Shown in pieces: positions 10,775 through 23,107 of a stretch of 64,000 nucleotides of DNA. The DNA is taken from NCBI GenBank assembly GCA_021234155.1, contig JAJEKV010000035.1, positions 2,294,001 through 2,358,000 on the forward strand, read 5' to 3'. This DNA is from Isoetes taiwanensis. Taxonomy: Eukaryota > Streptophyta > Lycopodiopsida > Isoetales > Isoetaceae. A program made the position numbers and the translations under genes. The notes under the pieces were generated by a model. It saw only the letters and a list, made by a program, of their open reading frames with translations, searched no databases and was not told the origin of the DNA. How positions within the stretch are numbered: position 1 is the first letter of the stretch; each line of letters opens with the position of its first letter.

Positions 10775-13483
10775 CTGCAAAAAGAAAACAATTGTACTTT
10801 AGTTTTCAATGGTTACATCAAGACAAAGGAAATAGTGAAATTGTCAATACTAAATGAAGAAAAAGCACATGACCTTCACAAAGCTAGAAGCATATAACCT
10901 TCCAAATCTATTTGGCCTTCCTTAATGCCTTATGACCTTGAAAGAGATAAAAATAATAAGAAAATCCTTGCCAAACCTCTCTTAAGAAAGTAGAAACTAC
11001 AATAACATAACTTTGCTAATACTACATCTATTGTCAGCTCCATAGATTTGCCAAGCAAATGAAAACGGCTATTTTCATATCAGGACTGTGATAATTGCAG
11101 CCAATGGAAAAGCTAAAGGTAAGCTTATATAATGGAGATTTCTATGAAATTATATATCACCTAACCAACAATCCCAGTAGTATGTAATGGCTGCTAAGTT
11201 AAGGAATGCTGAACAAACAACAAAAAATGAATTCGTTTCACATTTGATGGAGCTGTACACTTCTGAAAAATTCCATTATCATCATGCACACTGAAGACCA
11301 TAAAACATAGTAGTAAAATGGCCACAAACAATCTTCAAGTAGAAAAACGTGCAATGATCTATGACCTCTATATCTTCCACCTTGAATACAGAAACAATTC
11401 AAGGACTTACTTGATAATCATCATCAGTGAACAGAAGGGAAAACCGACTCCATTACAACTCATGTCTTAATAAGTGAAGACTGGATAACTGTGCTGTAGC
11501 TATCAAATTCCTGCATCGACAACCTTCAACACATCAATTTTGAAAGCAGCAGCTTTTATAGCTTCTCCACCATTTGAATGACATTATTAGGTGAAAACCA
11601 AATTCACAGAGAACTTAAAATGAACTGTATATACAAAAAAGAGTCCTTATCTCTGAAATAGTTGCTGACGGAGTTGCAATTCACCAGCACTCCAAATCCT
11701 CTGAAATAAGCTCTTAATTCCTGCTCAAACTCTCTCAAGCTGGTCCAAAGAAAATGATAAAGCTCAGGAAAATGCTAAATATTACATACCGTTGTTGTAG
11801 CTTATCCACCATCAGTGCCTATAACATGCTTTAAAGTGACCTATCTATCGTAGTAGAATAGAAAATATAGGTCTAAATAGAGTATATGCTGAATAAATGC
11901 CCAGGAAATCTTCAAAATGAACAGCCTCCTCAAAGAACAGTTCGCCAAATTCGATTAACCTAGAAAGTATGAACATTGCTGACCCAAAGCGGCTCGAACC
12001 TCATCTAGTAATCTTCAATCCTTGTATGCAGCAGATAAGCAACCAGGTGGAGTTTAAGAATGGAAAAATTCAAAAGCCAGATAAAAATCCACCAGGTGGA
12101 GTTAAGAATGGAAAAATTCAAAAGCCAGATAAGAATAGTTAAGAATGGAAAAATTCAAAAGCCAGATAAGAATCCACAACCCCATATACGAAAAACGAAC
12201 CCATCTACATCAAATCGGCCAGATAAGACTACTTACCATGTTTCAAGTAAATATCAGCTCAATTTAGAAGTTACATATCTAATCCTCTAACAAACAAACA
12301 TTAATTATCCAAAGGACCGCAAAACTATGCCCAAACACTTTCATATTGCTGGAGCTCATTTCAGCAATATGATCAACAACTACTATTGCAACTACTATAT
12401 TGCATCGACCCAACCTAATATTTCATGGAATTGAGAGAAACAAAATGAAATTGCTTGAAGAAAGCATGATAAGTACATCTTGAGCACAAATACTTATACT
12501 ACAAAGAGCTTACATACCAGAAAGAGGCACTAAACTTTGAATTATCTGCTCGAAAGTGTGACAAAACTTGCATAGATTCATTATTGAATTTCTGCAATTT
12601 TATCGCAGGCTTTGCTTCCTGTCTTGATACTCCTGATCCTACTATAATGATGCCAATTGAAACATCAATGAATTCGTAACTAATTAGATCAGAATAGAAT
12701 GCACTATGAAATGGAACCTTACTTGATACAAAGCAGAAGGATCTAAGGCTGTGATTTTATGGTCGAATTTGTGGAGCAGATCCACCTTCATAGCTCGAAT
12801 TTTAATATGTCCTGCCAAATAAGTACAATCCAGACTATTCTTGAGCAAGACGAAGTTAGCTAGAAAATATTACGCAACCTGAACAATATAAAATCATCTC
12901 TAAGTCTCCTGAGATCTAAGCATATGAGTAAATCAATTAGTAACAAACAACATACCAGGAAATTGGAGAACTATTCATGATACTGACTCACATAGACATG
13001 TGTAACCAATCCATATAAATTTGAAAACTATTTGTATGTAGAGCAATAATTACCTGATCAATCAATATATCTCTCACCTCAAACAGGGCCAATTTGCATG
13101 GCTATAAAATCAAGAATCTCCAAAGTTATTTTCAGAGCATTGCCGTTCTGCTAGATCCATCATATTTTGAATCAAAGGGATTTTCTTAGAACCTGTTTTT
13201 TTTTTCACATTGCAATTTCCAAAGAAAATAAGTTGCTCAAACTGATGCAGCAAGCAGAAGTCAACAAATGACTCAAATGTAAGCAGCGAATTCTATTGTA
13301 AGAAGATGATAAAGATTATGGTTATATTATCTTCTAAGTCGAACCTAAATATGAGCAAAACGATAGACATTACCGGATAAGAATGCTGACAGGACTTGTA
13401 AATGGCAGAAGAGCTTGATCTCTTGCCTAATGTCGGCTGCAATCACCGTAAACTAACTCCAAAAACTTGCGTTCTTCACTGCC
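10775..13483. other. AT-rich non-coding DNA
   Basis: No recognisable gene. A short triplicated unit lies at about 12045-12175: three copies of AAGAATGGAAAAATTCAAAA followed by GCCAGATAA. The rest is low-complexity AT-rich sequence typical of introns or decayed transposons. Confidence 0.5.
12045..12175 (+). repeat. Three tandem copies of a short unit
   Basis: The unit AAGAATGGAAAAATTCAAAA plus GCCAGATAA occurs three times with two different spacers, one containing CCAGGTGGAGTT. It is probably replication slippage. Confidence 0.85.
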
Positions 13484-13759
13484 TCACAGAATCGACTTTG
13501 TAGAAAGGGATCCCAACCTTCTTCCCCGCCCAAACAAAGTCGACTTTGCAAAATTGATTAAAAAATATGGACGCGCAATCACATGCCGGAAAGAATCGGC
13601 ATCACCAGAGGAACAAAACGTGGCTCTCATGCCGCGCCCATAGCCGCCAAAAATTGGGGATGGATAATCTGAGAGCCCCATCATTGAAAATTTCGTGGTA
13701 AAGACGAAAGGCCGATTTTTGGAATACCGAGAAAATTTTCCGCTGGCAAAACCCCCCAC
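13484..13759 (-). other. 91-codon open frame, unrecognised
   Basis: This minus-strand frame is noticeably more GC-rich than its surroundings and rich in Arg, Ser, Phe and Gly. No domain or signal peptide is recognised. It could be the first exon of a minus-strand transcript including the candidate exon near 10.7 kb. The start used is an alternative codon, which weakens the call. Confidence 0.2.
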
Positions 13760-13779
13760 AACCTTAGAAAATTAACTTA

Positions 13780-14195
13780 AAAAAAAAATCCAAAAAGTTT
13801 TTGGGGTGCCGGAAAAACCGAATTTAAACAATAGGATAGCATTGAAGTGCATCATATATATGGGTCTTCTAAATTTGGAGGTCATAGATCTTGTAGAGCC
13901 ATTTAATCCATTTAAAATGATTGTGAGACGAATGTTCGCAGTGCAAAACAATGGGTGACTATCTAATGTTGGCAGTGCAAAACAATGGGTGCGAATGTTG
14001 GCAGTGCAAAACAATGGGAGACTATAATTTGGGACTATAGTTGCTCATAGGAAATTCAAAACAAAGCCTGTGAAATTCATGTAGATGTCAATAATTCATG
14101 TTGCCAATATTGTTATCAACATAGGATATCAGCAAATCAACAATTCATGTTGCCAAGTAGAAAACATTTCATGTTATCTATGATTTATTTGCCTA
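13780..14195. other. Spacer with small direct repeats
   Basis: Contains short direct repeats of GGCAGTGCAAAACAATGGG at about 13938-14020. No gene is seen. Confidence 0.5.
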
Positions 14196-14630
14196 AAACA
14201 CCTAGGTGGCATCTTGGAGCGCGCATGGATTGTTTGATCCACCTTTGCATGTTTGAGCCTAGGTGGCATGTTGGAGCCTAGGTGGCATGTTTGAGCCTAG
14301 GTGGCATGTTGGAGCCTAGGTAGCATGTTGGAGCCTGCATGGCATGTTTGAGCCACCTTGGCATGTTAGAGCCTAGGTGGCATGTTTGAGCCATCTTGGC
14401 ATGATGGAGCCCGTGGGGCATGTTTGAGCCACCTTGGCATGTTTGAGTCGAGATGTCATGTTTGAGCCACCTTGGCATGTTAGAGCCTAGGTGGCATGTT
14501 GGAGCCCCTGCTGCATGTTTGAGATACCTTGGTATGTTGGAGCCTAGGTGGCATGTTGGAGCCCGCGTGGCATGTTTGGGCCACCTTGGCATGTTTGGAC
14601 CACCTTGGCATGTTTGATCCTAGGTGGCAT
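14196..14630 (-). repeat. 19-bp minisatellite array 4 (inverted)
   Basis: Same family as the arrays in the first 4.6 kb but in opposite orientation (CCTAGGTGGCATGTTGGAG and CACCTTGGCATGTTTGAGC on the plus strand). It stops in mid-unit at GGTGGCAT, exactly where an LTR begins, so the LTR element landed inside the array. Confidence 0.95.
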
Positions 14631-16168
14631 TGTGACGTCCCCTACTTCTATGATGCTCCCATCATATTGGAAGGCGGAGCTCATCCCCCTGGCAGCCAAG
14701 CTGATAGAGGCCATCCACCTGACACCAACCCTTTAGCAATGGATCGATGAGGAAGAATGGATGGATCATTTGTCCCGTCTTCCCTCTGGACCGTCTTAGC
14801 TGCGGAAGCGGAGTAAACATAAGCACATGACATCAAATGTAAACAGAGTCACCTCGAAGGATGACTATACCATAGCATACATGTATAAACACATCAACAA
14901 TATCACCGTCACATGGGAGATCCTACCCAAGGCTTAGACTCCAGGGTATGGACTGACGACTTGGGTCTCCAGAAGTTATTGCAGATAGAGTTCATAAGAG
15001 TGGATTGGGTTGGCATGGGGACATGGCTGTTGGGTAGTTTGCTCCATCCGCCCCTCCCGTGCACACTTTGCAGAGTAGGTTGAAGAGTCTAGGGACTGGA
15101 CCGTAGCCTGCCAGGTACGTAGCCAAAGGGGCTACTACTGGGTTGCATCTCCCCAGTCCCGATGAGGCAGGAGGAGAGTCACCCCTTCCAGAGGCATGCA
15201 TGCCCATCATAGGCGGCTAGAGGGCCACTGCCCGTATTCGACTTAAACCTCATTGAAGGTGATGCATCACCCAAGAGGTGTCGAGCTCATGCCTTGCCCA
15301 CCCGCAGTGGCAAACCATTAAGCCTTGGTAGGCTTTACACACCAAAGGGATCAATCAGTGATGAGACAAGCCCCTCTTATTCCACCGGTCTAGCTCTGCC
15401 ACTCACAACCAGGCGGGCTCTTGTACACGGGCCGCATTAATTGGGAATTAATGAGGTTATCTAGGATCATCTGCTACTGAAAGTTTCAGGGCCTCTACCC
15501 TCCTTCCCACATACACGGGAGAGCATAGAATGGAACAACATCATCATAAAAGAACTGAGATACTGAATAATATCTAATCTATCTACCTAAACATACATGG
15601 TTAGTTTCATTTGTTAAGGCTAGTGATCTTAGGATCTACAAGGATGCTAAGACTGATCTAACATACTATCCCAGGTTAAGAGTCGACTTTGCACAACAGA
15701 ATTGCAGGTTACCTGATCCATGTCTTGCTCCGGCTCCCTGAATCACATCCATGCCTTCGTTCTTGCTGAAAACAACTGCTCCTGAGAGAACTGTTGTGCA
15801 AATGTGGCTCGGCAGCGCCTGGCAATGTGGAACAGTAGTTTGGCTTGGCCGGAATGGGTCAAGGAAGCCAAAATGCGAAACTGGAAAGGGTTTAGGGTTT
15901 TTCCTTTCGTACCTTTTACATGAACTTTTAGGTTTGGGTTAGAAGGGACCAATGGGGCTTTGCCATTTGGCAAAGGGGTTCAATTGCATATGTTTGATAT
16001 ACATGTGCAACATACGAGGTTGCCCCGTAGGTGCAACTCTTTACGGCTCTCAAGTACTTGTCATGGTGACATGTACACGTGACGTGGCAGTATAATATAC
16101 ATATTCGGATCGTATGTATGCTGGAACGTCACAATCTTCCCACCTTGAATTGATGTTGTCCTCAGCAT
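14631..16168 (-). mobile_element. LTR-retrotransposon 3' LTR with polypurine tract
   Basis: The LTR spans 14631-16133 (about 1.5 kb), bounded by TGTGACG and CGTCACA inverted ends. On the minus strand it is preceded by a purine tract (AAGGTGGGAAGAT at 16134-16146) and a segment starting ATGCTGAGGACA, matching the DNA just before the 3' LTR of the element at 44914-48427 (ATGCTGAGGACAGC). It is therefore a minus-oriented 3' LTR of a related but diverged element. The 5 bp on the two sides differ (GGCAT against ATCTT), so it is not a solo LTR. The rest of the element is missing or unrecognisable. Confidence 0.75.
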
Positions 16169-18904
16169 CGCGTGTCTCCCCTCCTTGGAAACCTGCATGA
16201 ACCTTGCAACACATTACATGCATTCAACTTTATACACAATTACCCCAAGGTAATATTCAAGTTTAAATTTCATAATCACCTCGCTTGTTCCATAACATCT
16301 TTTATATTATAATATTATTGGGTAAGTACGTCGTCAACGAAATCCTAAAATTGACGGCTCAGATTTAGTTAGAAAGTTAGGTTAGGCGGTTCAGATAGTC
16401 TACAATTTCCTTCCTTTTTTTCTTGCTTTTAGCCCTGCTGCCTGTTTTGGAGATGGCTGGCTATGGCGGCAAATCTGAGTTTCCTCACTTGGGAAAGGCT
16501 TTACTCGACATTGACATGTCTGTCGAACTTACAGACGGTAGAAACAGGGTAGACAAACAGGGCATTTAAGAAGTCGCAAGCTATTATCAGAGGCATTATT
16601 TTATTCAGATTTTCCCTTTCCCTTATAGATAAGTCGTAATGGTGGCTCTTCATTTTGGTATGCTTGAGCAGAAGCAGAAAATAGATAAGTCGTAATGGTG
16701 GCTCTTCATTTTGGTATGCTTGAGCAGAAGCAGAAAACTAATTCCAATTTCTATTTAACAGTATAACTGGATCTGGTTGCTAAATGGCCGCTAAGCATCT
16801 CTAGAATTTATCATGGCAGATGCTGGATATGATGTTTGGTTAAGAAGTATCAAGTCAAGTTTTTATAGTTATGGCCACATACAATATGATAAGCAGGATA
16901 AGGTAATGCCCAAGCATGGTAGTTTATTTACAGCAATATTGGATCATGAATCGGCTGTAAGAATTTTCGATCCATTTTGATGGGATTTCTGCTGATAGCA
17001 AAGTTTTTGGGATTGGAGCTTGGATGAGCTTGCCCTATATGATTTTCCTGCGGTGCTAAATGTAGCTTATCTCTATCACGAAATTGCAATTACAGCTTTA
17101 TCAGAAAAGAAGTTTGTCCAAAAGCTCGCCTTGATCAGGTTCGTATTAATCTGGATTTTGAGATTATATTTTGGAAATGCTATCTCATTTGTTGGTTTAT
17201 GATATTTGCAGTTGAATGCCAATTTGTTGCAATCAGAAGTGCCAATTCATGCATAAAATTTTGCGATAGCAAAGGCCTTCACTTGAAACTGGTTGAGCTA
17301 TTACTTGGGAGTATCTTTCCTTTCTTTACTGTTTGGTAAAGCTAGATTTGCGTCGTTCTTGAATATTTTACGCAATGCAAACATGTAGCAGTATAGATCG
17401 GAATGCAAATGCTGCCGCTTTCTTCTTTTTCTGCTTTGAATGTATTAGGGCAAACATAGTCTTTAGAGGCCCTAATTCTGGTATCAAAAGACTACCAGAA
17501 TGATTTTCAGCAGTAACTACCTCCACTGTGGAAGGACAATTGACCAGCATGATCTACAAGTAGAGGATCCTCTCAATTCAAATATTTTGATGCACGTTTG
17601 GGCAAAGGTAATAAGTTTGCAAGGCATTCAAATTATCAGGCTTAACCTTAGGGATTGATTCGTGAAGTATGCTATCCTTTTAGCAAATTTGTTATTGCCC
17701 CGCAATTCAAAGTTGGCAAGCACAAATACATATGCAGGTTAGTGTTTTGAACGGTTGGTTGTTGTTTTGGACAAGATTTTCTTTCATGTCTTTCTGTATG
17801 CAATTAGAGATGGTGAACATCATCTTTTGTTTTATGTATCTTTAATATTGGCAAACTAAGGCCACATTTTATTTTTGAAAATTTAAAAGGTTCAAAGCTC
17901 TAGAAATATTTAGCCTCATAATCATATGGTGGAGCTATACATTCTAAGGTAAATGTTCAGGGTGTCCATTTGCAGATATGAATTATTTGATTTTGATGGA
18001 ACCTGTTCTATGTGCAACAGTGACGGCCAATGGTCTGTGATTACAAGGCTTTTGTATTTAGGTGTAGAACTGAGTTAAAATCAGAAAAATATTATGTATT
18101 TTACAACTGGAAATAGATTCAAAATTGCTTGCAAATGGATTTGAAAATGCCCATATGCTAAAATAGCTTTCGTATTGGGAAATCACATTCCAGAAGTGTA
18201 GTTATGTAGAATGCTCATGTTTTTAAAATGAGGCTTCAAATGGTAACCCCATGTTTGATCCAAAGTTCTTAAGTGATGCTGGGCTATCACAACAATTTCA
18301 GACTATTGTGCAGGAGATGTTCAATGAATGCACAATAATTAAATGAAAGAATTCTAAATCTATAAAGAATGAACAATTGCTAAAGTAAATACTAAATAGA
18401 ATGAAACTATAATTTCCTTTACAATTTTCTCACACTTCTAGGCTGTGGTATAAATTGCTAACAGACAACTAACACAAACAAATAACAAACAACTAATAGG
18501 TGTTTAACATTGCTTGCCTCTTATTCTCTAGAAAATCTCAACGGTTTATGTATTATGTAACATGTTATTTCCTAGAAAGTCTCACATAACATAAGGATAA
18601 TAACATAAGGATAATGGAAAAATGACAAAGACATATAGCGGTCAATATATGTGATTAATTCCTCTGGCTTGAACATTGATAACTACAACCCTTCATTAGT
18701 GCCTAGAAAGTCTCACATAACATAAGGATAGTAACATAAGGATAATGGAAAAATGAGACATACTTAGTGGCCAATATCTTATATTATAATGTTATATCGT
18801 AAGTGTGTAGTGCATCGAGCCCTAATTTGAATGACCGAGATCATCTGGATGCATCCGACGGCCTAGATTTATTGTACGACTTACCAACACTGTGATTGGT
18901 CATG
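16169..18904. other. Intergenic DNA with local tandem duplications
   Basis: No recognisable gene. A 57-bp unit is duplicated head to tail at 16627-16737 (GATAAGTCGTAATGGTGGCT and following bases). A second duplication, of about 130 bp, covers about 18572-18770 (shared AGTCTCACATAACATAAGGA). Short open frames show no domain. Confidence 0.5.
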
Positions 18905-19558
18905 CTTCGATCTCTTAAGGGGAAAGGGTAAATGAAAAGGGGAAAAGGAAAAGGGAAGTGGAAAGAGAGAATGTGAAGGGCAAAAAGGCATGGGGAAAAG
19001 GGAAAAGGGTAAAAGGAAAAGGGAAAAGGGTGGGGATAAGAGAAGATAAAAAGGCATGGAAAACGAAAAAGGGAACCTGGGAAGGGCACGAGGGAAGGAG
19101 GAAGAGATAAAGTGGAAAAGGTAAATGGAAAGGGCATGAAAAAAAAAGGAAAGAGGAAAAAGGTTGAAAAAGGGAGAAAATGAAGGAGAAAAAAAGCATG
19201 GAAAAGGGGAGGAGAAAAAAAGCATGGGAAAAGGAAGGAGCATGGGAAAAGGGGGAAAAAACACATCAAGAAAAGGGGAAGAGTGAAAGGTTGGAAAAAT
19301 GAGAAAAAGGGAAGGGACAAGGGGGAACAATAAAAGGATGGGGAGAGAGGAAAAGAAAAGGGGCATAGAAAAAGGAAAAGTGAGAAGAAAGAAAAAAGAA
19401 AGGGAAAAAGGGGAAAGGGAACCTATTAAAGGTCACAAGGAAAAAGAAAGAGGGAAATGAGAAAAGGGAAGGGGGGGAGGGCATGAGAGAAAAGGGAAGA
19501 GGAAAATAGTGAAGAAAGGGAAAAAAGAAAAAAAGGGAAAAGAAAAGGGGCAAGAGAA
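18905..19558 (+). repeat. Homopurine satellite, left part
   Basis: About 650 bp almost entirely of A and G on the plus strand, built from GGGAAAAGG-type units punctuated by GGCATGG. Such strand asymmetry can form triplex (H-DNA) structures. Matching sequence resumes at 21536 beyond the LINE, so the two parts were probably one array. The long Phe/Pro/Ser-rich open frames on the minus strand are compositional artefacts. Confidence 0.9.
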
Positions 19559-21535
19559 TAGAATAGAATAGAATAGAATAGAATTGTTTTTATCGTCCAC
19601 AGAGACCAATCGGCCTATGGGACCCAATACAAAAGCGCCTTAGCGACATTATCTTGCCGGATTAAAAACCCCGCCCGGAAGGGTTTTCGAGGAAAACCGC
19701 GGGCAGCAATAAGATCGGCCGACATCAATTAAATGGTTGATGGGGGCATATCTCGAGCCCTCAAGTCCAAGATTTCTGAATGTATGATCCGAGTGAGCGC
19801 ACCGGGTTGTGCCCAAGATCATGTGTAGCGGCTCATCGGGTCTAATCAAATCGAGCATAGCGTGTCCGACCGATCATATGCCGGGCAGCTCGGAAAGTGT
19901 GACACTCATCCTCAACAGCCCTCCCGCCCGGCAAAGACCGACAAACCCTATCCCGACGCGGGCTCCCCAATCCATCGAATTGCCTCAATCCGGAGATGGT
20001 GGGCACCTATGCGAATGGAGGCGATATGCCTGCGCTTTTTCATGGGCGTGATGTGAACGAGGTAGCGCCGGTGGGCCTCGTTCTAATGTGGGATTTATGT
20101 GTCGCTTGTAATGTCTTTGTTTTGACTTGCTCCGAGCCCCGAATCCCACGCTTCTTGCCGGAGAAACAAGCATCAAGGTAACATCTCAAGCCGCCACGAC
20201 CGCCTCTGTTTCTACCGGATGCACATGTGCTCCCGGACATTCCATCTAGTTAGCCAATCGCACTCTTTTTACCCTTCCAACAATTCTTGAGTCGCTAGGT
20301 CCCATTGCCACCGTGATAAGCCAAGTGTGGTAGACGATCATCATCCATATTTACCACCTTTCGGAAATAGACGATGTGTCTATCAAGGGTCATTGCCGGG
20401 TGGCGGGGAAACCCGCCTCCCCGCAACAAAATTTGATATGGGACCGTGGATTTCACCCGAAAAGTGCCCGTGCTAAGAAGGCCTTCGCGACTGTTCTAAG
20501 TCGCCCAAGTAGCAAGGGACACCATCGGCCCCTGGACCTCAACTCCGCATAAAAGAGCGGGCTCTACCAATACCCCCGAACAGATGTGCCTCGATGCCCC
20601 CAATCATATAGTTCTCGCTCTGTGGTTATTGTTCTCGCATTGCATAGAGTGCTTTCCAAACCGCCGCTACACGCAATCTTATGGAAGTGTCCCAAAGATA
20701 GTGTAGAAGGAAACTCCACTCCCGTGATACTTGTAGGTGGGTGTCACCTCTACTTGTTGCCCTCGATAAGTGAATGAAGGGGCCTTGGATGGCGCGAAGA
20801 TGAGATTAGGACCACCTTAGTCTTGGCCGATTGACGCTCATGTCGCGGGTCTGGCGAGAATGTATCCGAGCATCTAAGTGAGACCGCATATCCTCCGGAG
20901 TGTGAGCTAAGAGGTCAACATCGCTCTGATAGATGAGTTGTCCGATGACTGATGCAAAAGTTGGGTCCCGCCACCCCAATTGTCCATGAGCCGGTGTTCC
21001 AACCGGTCAATGTACGCACCAAACAATGTTGGGGAAAGAGGACATCCCGGCGGACCCCAATATCGCTAGTGAATGGTTGTCCCGGTCATCCGCGATCGGC
21101 ATGTACAACTCTCGCACAACCCGTGATATCGTGATTTTGCATATCCACAGAACCTCTAGTTGCCGCAATCTTTCCCATAACTTTTCCCGAGGCACGGTGT
21201 CAAAAGCCTTCGCAAAGTCAACAAAGCAACAATACAGGTCCCGCCGACGGTTTCTGCTATCCTCAACCAAAGTCCTCAATGTGAAGATATGATCAATGGT
21301 TGAATGCCGGGGTCTGAACCCTGCTTGTGTGAGAGCTCGCACACCTGTTGCTTCTGCCCACCTGGTCAACTGTTGCTCAATAATGCCAGCTAGCAGTTTG
21401 GCAAACACCGAACTGACCATGATTGTTTGGTAATTGGTTGGACTATGTGGATCTCCTGCCTTGTAAATGGGGACAACTCTGCTTGTGGTCCACTGCTGGG
21501 GGAATCCTTCCTGTAGCGCTTTGTTGAGAGAAAGA
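19559..21535 (-). mobile_element. 5'-truncated LINE (non-LTR retrotransposon) with broken reverse transcriptase
   Basis: Minus-strand reverse transcriptase of the RVT_1 type. In order from about 21530: NKALQEGFPQQW, VVPIYKAGD, a thumb/finger block with FRPRHSTIDHIFTLR, then FVDFAKAFDTVPRE, the palm motif holding the first catalytic Asp. Beyond about 21.1 kb the frame shifts, but later pieces are readable, such as AKTKVVLI and SFTYRGQQVEVTPTYKY near 20.7-20.85 kb. The 3' end carries a tail of ATTCT pentamers (19556-19585 on the plus strand) instead of poly-A. The 5' end is cut off inside the RT domain, so ORF1 and the endonuclease are absent. The element is more GC-rich than its surroundings. 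It is dead. Confidence 0.85.
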
Positions 21536-22445
21536 GTGGGGAAAAGAGGAAAATGGGTATAGGAAATAAAAGAATAAAACAAATGTGCAAAAGGCATGGA
21601 AAAGGGGAAAAGGAAAAGGAAAAGGAAAAGGAAAAGGAAAAGGAAAGGAAGGGAAAAAGTGCACAGGAAAAGGATCGGCAAAGGAGGAAAACGGAAAGAA
21701 AAAAATCCATCAAGAAAAGGAAACGGGAAAAAAGGGAAAGGGAAGCAGGGGAGGGAAAGGGAAAAAGGGGAAAAATTGCACAGGAAGAGGGAAAGGGTGG
21801 GAAAAGGAGGAAAAGGAAGCACGGGAAAAATAGAAAGAAGAAAAGGGTGGGAAAAAGGGCATGGGAAAAGGGAAATAGAAAAGAAAAAAGAATAGAAAAG
21901 GGGGGAAAAAGAGAGAGGCACAGGAAAAAGGAAATGAGGAAAATAGAAAAGGGAAAAAGAAAAAGGGAACATGGAAAAGGGAAAGAGGGAAAGGGTGAGG
22001 AGATGGAAAAAGGGAAGGTAAAAAGGGCATGGAAAACGGGAGGGAGAAAAGAAAAATGGAAGGGAAAATGGCACACAAAAAAAGGAGGAAAAGAGTGGGA
22101 AAAGGAGGAAAAGATAAGGAAAATTAGGCATGGAAAAGGGCGAAAAAGTAAAAGGTTGAGAAAAAGGGAAGACATGGAAAAAGGGTGGGGAAAAGAGAAG
22201 GCATAAAAAAAGAGAAAGGGAAAGGGAAAAGGGCAAAGAAAAAAGAGAAGAGGGAAAAGGTGGAGAAAAGAGCAAAAGGGAAGGGAAAAAGATTATCGGG
22301 AACAGGGAAGGGGGAAGGAAAGGGATGGAAAAAGTGGAAAACATGTGAGAAAGACGAGAAAAAAAAAAGGAAAAGAAAAAAAAAGTAGAGAAAATAAGAA
22401 AAAATGAAATGCGGGATAGAGCAAAAGGGAATAAGGGAAAGGGAT
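21536..22445 (+). repeat. Homopurine satellite, right part
   Basis: About 910 bp of A/G-only sequence in the same GGGAAAAGG and GGGCATGG idiom as 18905-19558. The reverse transcriptase frame runs on into this tract on the minus strand, giving a 484-codon frame whose first two thirds are an artefact. The tract ends abruptly where the duplicated transporter fragments begin. Confidence 0.9.
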
Positions 22446-22965
22446 AGGGCTTTTCCACCAATTAGCATCCCGTGATAAAAGCATTTCTTGAAAAATCTGC
22501 TCTCATGGTTATAATGCCAAAGAACGCCATACATAGGCACCATTACTAGTTTAAAATAATACTTGCATTTCTAGCAAGACAGACAGACGATGTTGGAGCT
22601 GCAAAAGATTTTGGAGCTCTTCCCGGTCTACCTTTCGGGTTGTTCTATAATGTCTTTCCACCCTGGCTCTGGGTCCTTTTTGGAGCTTTCTTGCCCATTT
22701 TTTGCTATAGCATGGTGAGTATATACTTCCAATTTCAAGTTTAGCAGCATTTTTCAACCATCTCATACTTTTCCTTCTCTTATATATTCAGATCTGGTTG
22801 ACGCTCATTGGCAAAACTACGCCATCATTTTGGCTGGTATGTCTAGAGACTTCTCATTCAGTGCACTATAAGTCTTACCAATGATAGCTTATTCTCTGGA
22901 AGGGTAGTTGTGCTTATACTTTGCCATTGGTAATGGAGGAGATTCATGGATGGATAGATCTTGCA
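22446..22965 (+). pseudogene. Nodulin-like MFS transporter fragment, copy 1
   Basis: Exon pieces of a nodulin-like (NFD4-type) major-facilitator membrane protein. The first exon (about 22574-22714) reads AAKDFGALPGLPFGLFYNV then FPPWLWVLFGAF...FCYSM and ends in a GTGAGT donor. The second exon (22792-22836) has an acceptor after TATATATTCAG, encodes IWLTLIGKTTPSFWL and ends in a GTATGT donor. A third piece near 22.91 kb reads CLYFAIGNGGDSWM. The pattern (KDxGA, PPW, GA, YxMIWL, GK, PSxW, then CxYxxIG) follows the family, but only a short part of the ~500-residue protein is present. There is no start or N-terminus. Confidence 0.65.
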
Positions 22966-23107
22966 TTACTACAAGGTATCCCAACATCGATTGGTTCAAT
23001 TATAGTTATATAGTTTGCTATAGAAAACTTTGTGCAATACGCTTACGTATTATTGATAATATACAATAATCCCACTCCGTTCAAGATTAGGACAGGCATT
23101 ATGGCCT

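Noticed and set aside
14631-16133. Solo LTR
   Set aside because: The flanking 5-mers differ, and polypurine-tract plus internal sequence is present on the right side.
18841-19627. Phe/Pro/Ser-rich proteins of up to 161 residues on the minus strand
   Set aside because: Complement of a homopurine tract; low complexity with no domain.
19610-21500. Possible bacterial or organellar insertion because of higher GC and different codon use
   Set aside because: The sequence encodes a eukaryotic LINE reverse transcriptase with the usual motif order.
21540-22461. N-terminal two thirds of a 484-codon frame leading into the reverse transcriptase
   Set aside because: Pyrimidine-strand reading of the purine satellite; the real LINE begins at about 21535 and is 5'-truncated.
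22531-22549. Another Helitron 3' end (GGCACCATTACTAGTTT)
   Set aside because: The terminal motif is present, but no GC hairpin precedes it; it could be a worn end, but the evidence is too thin.
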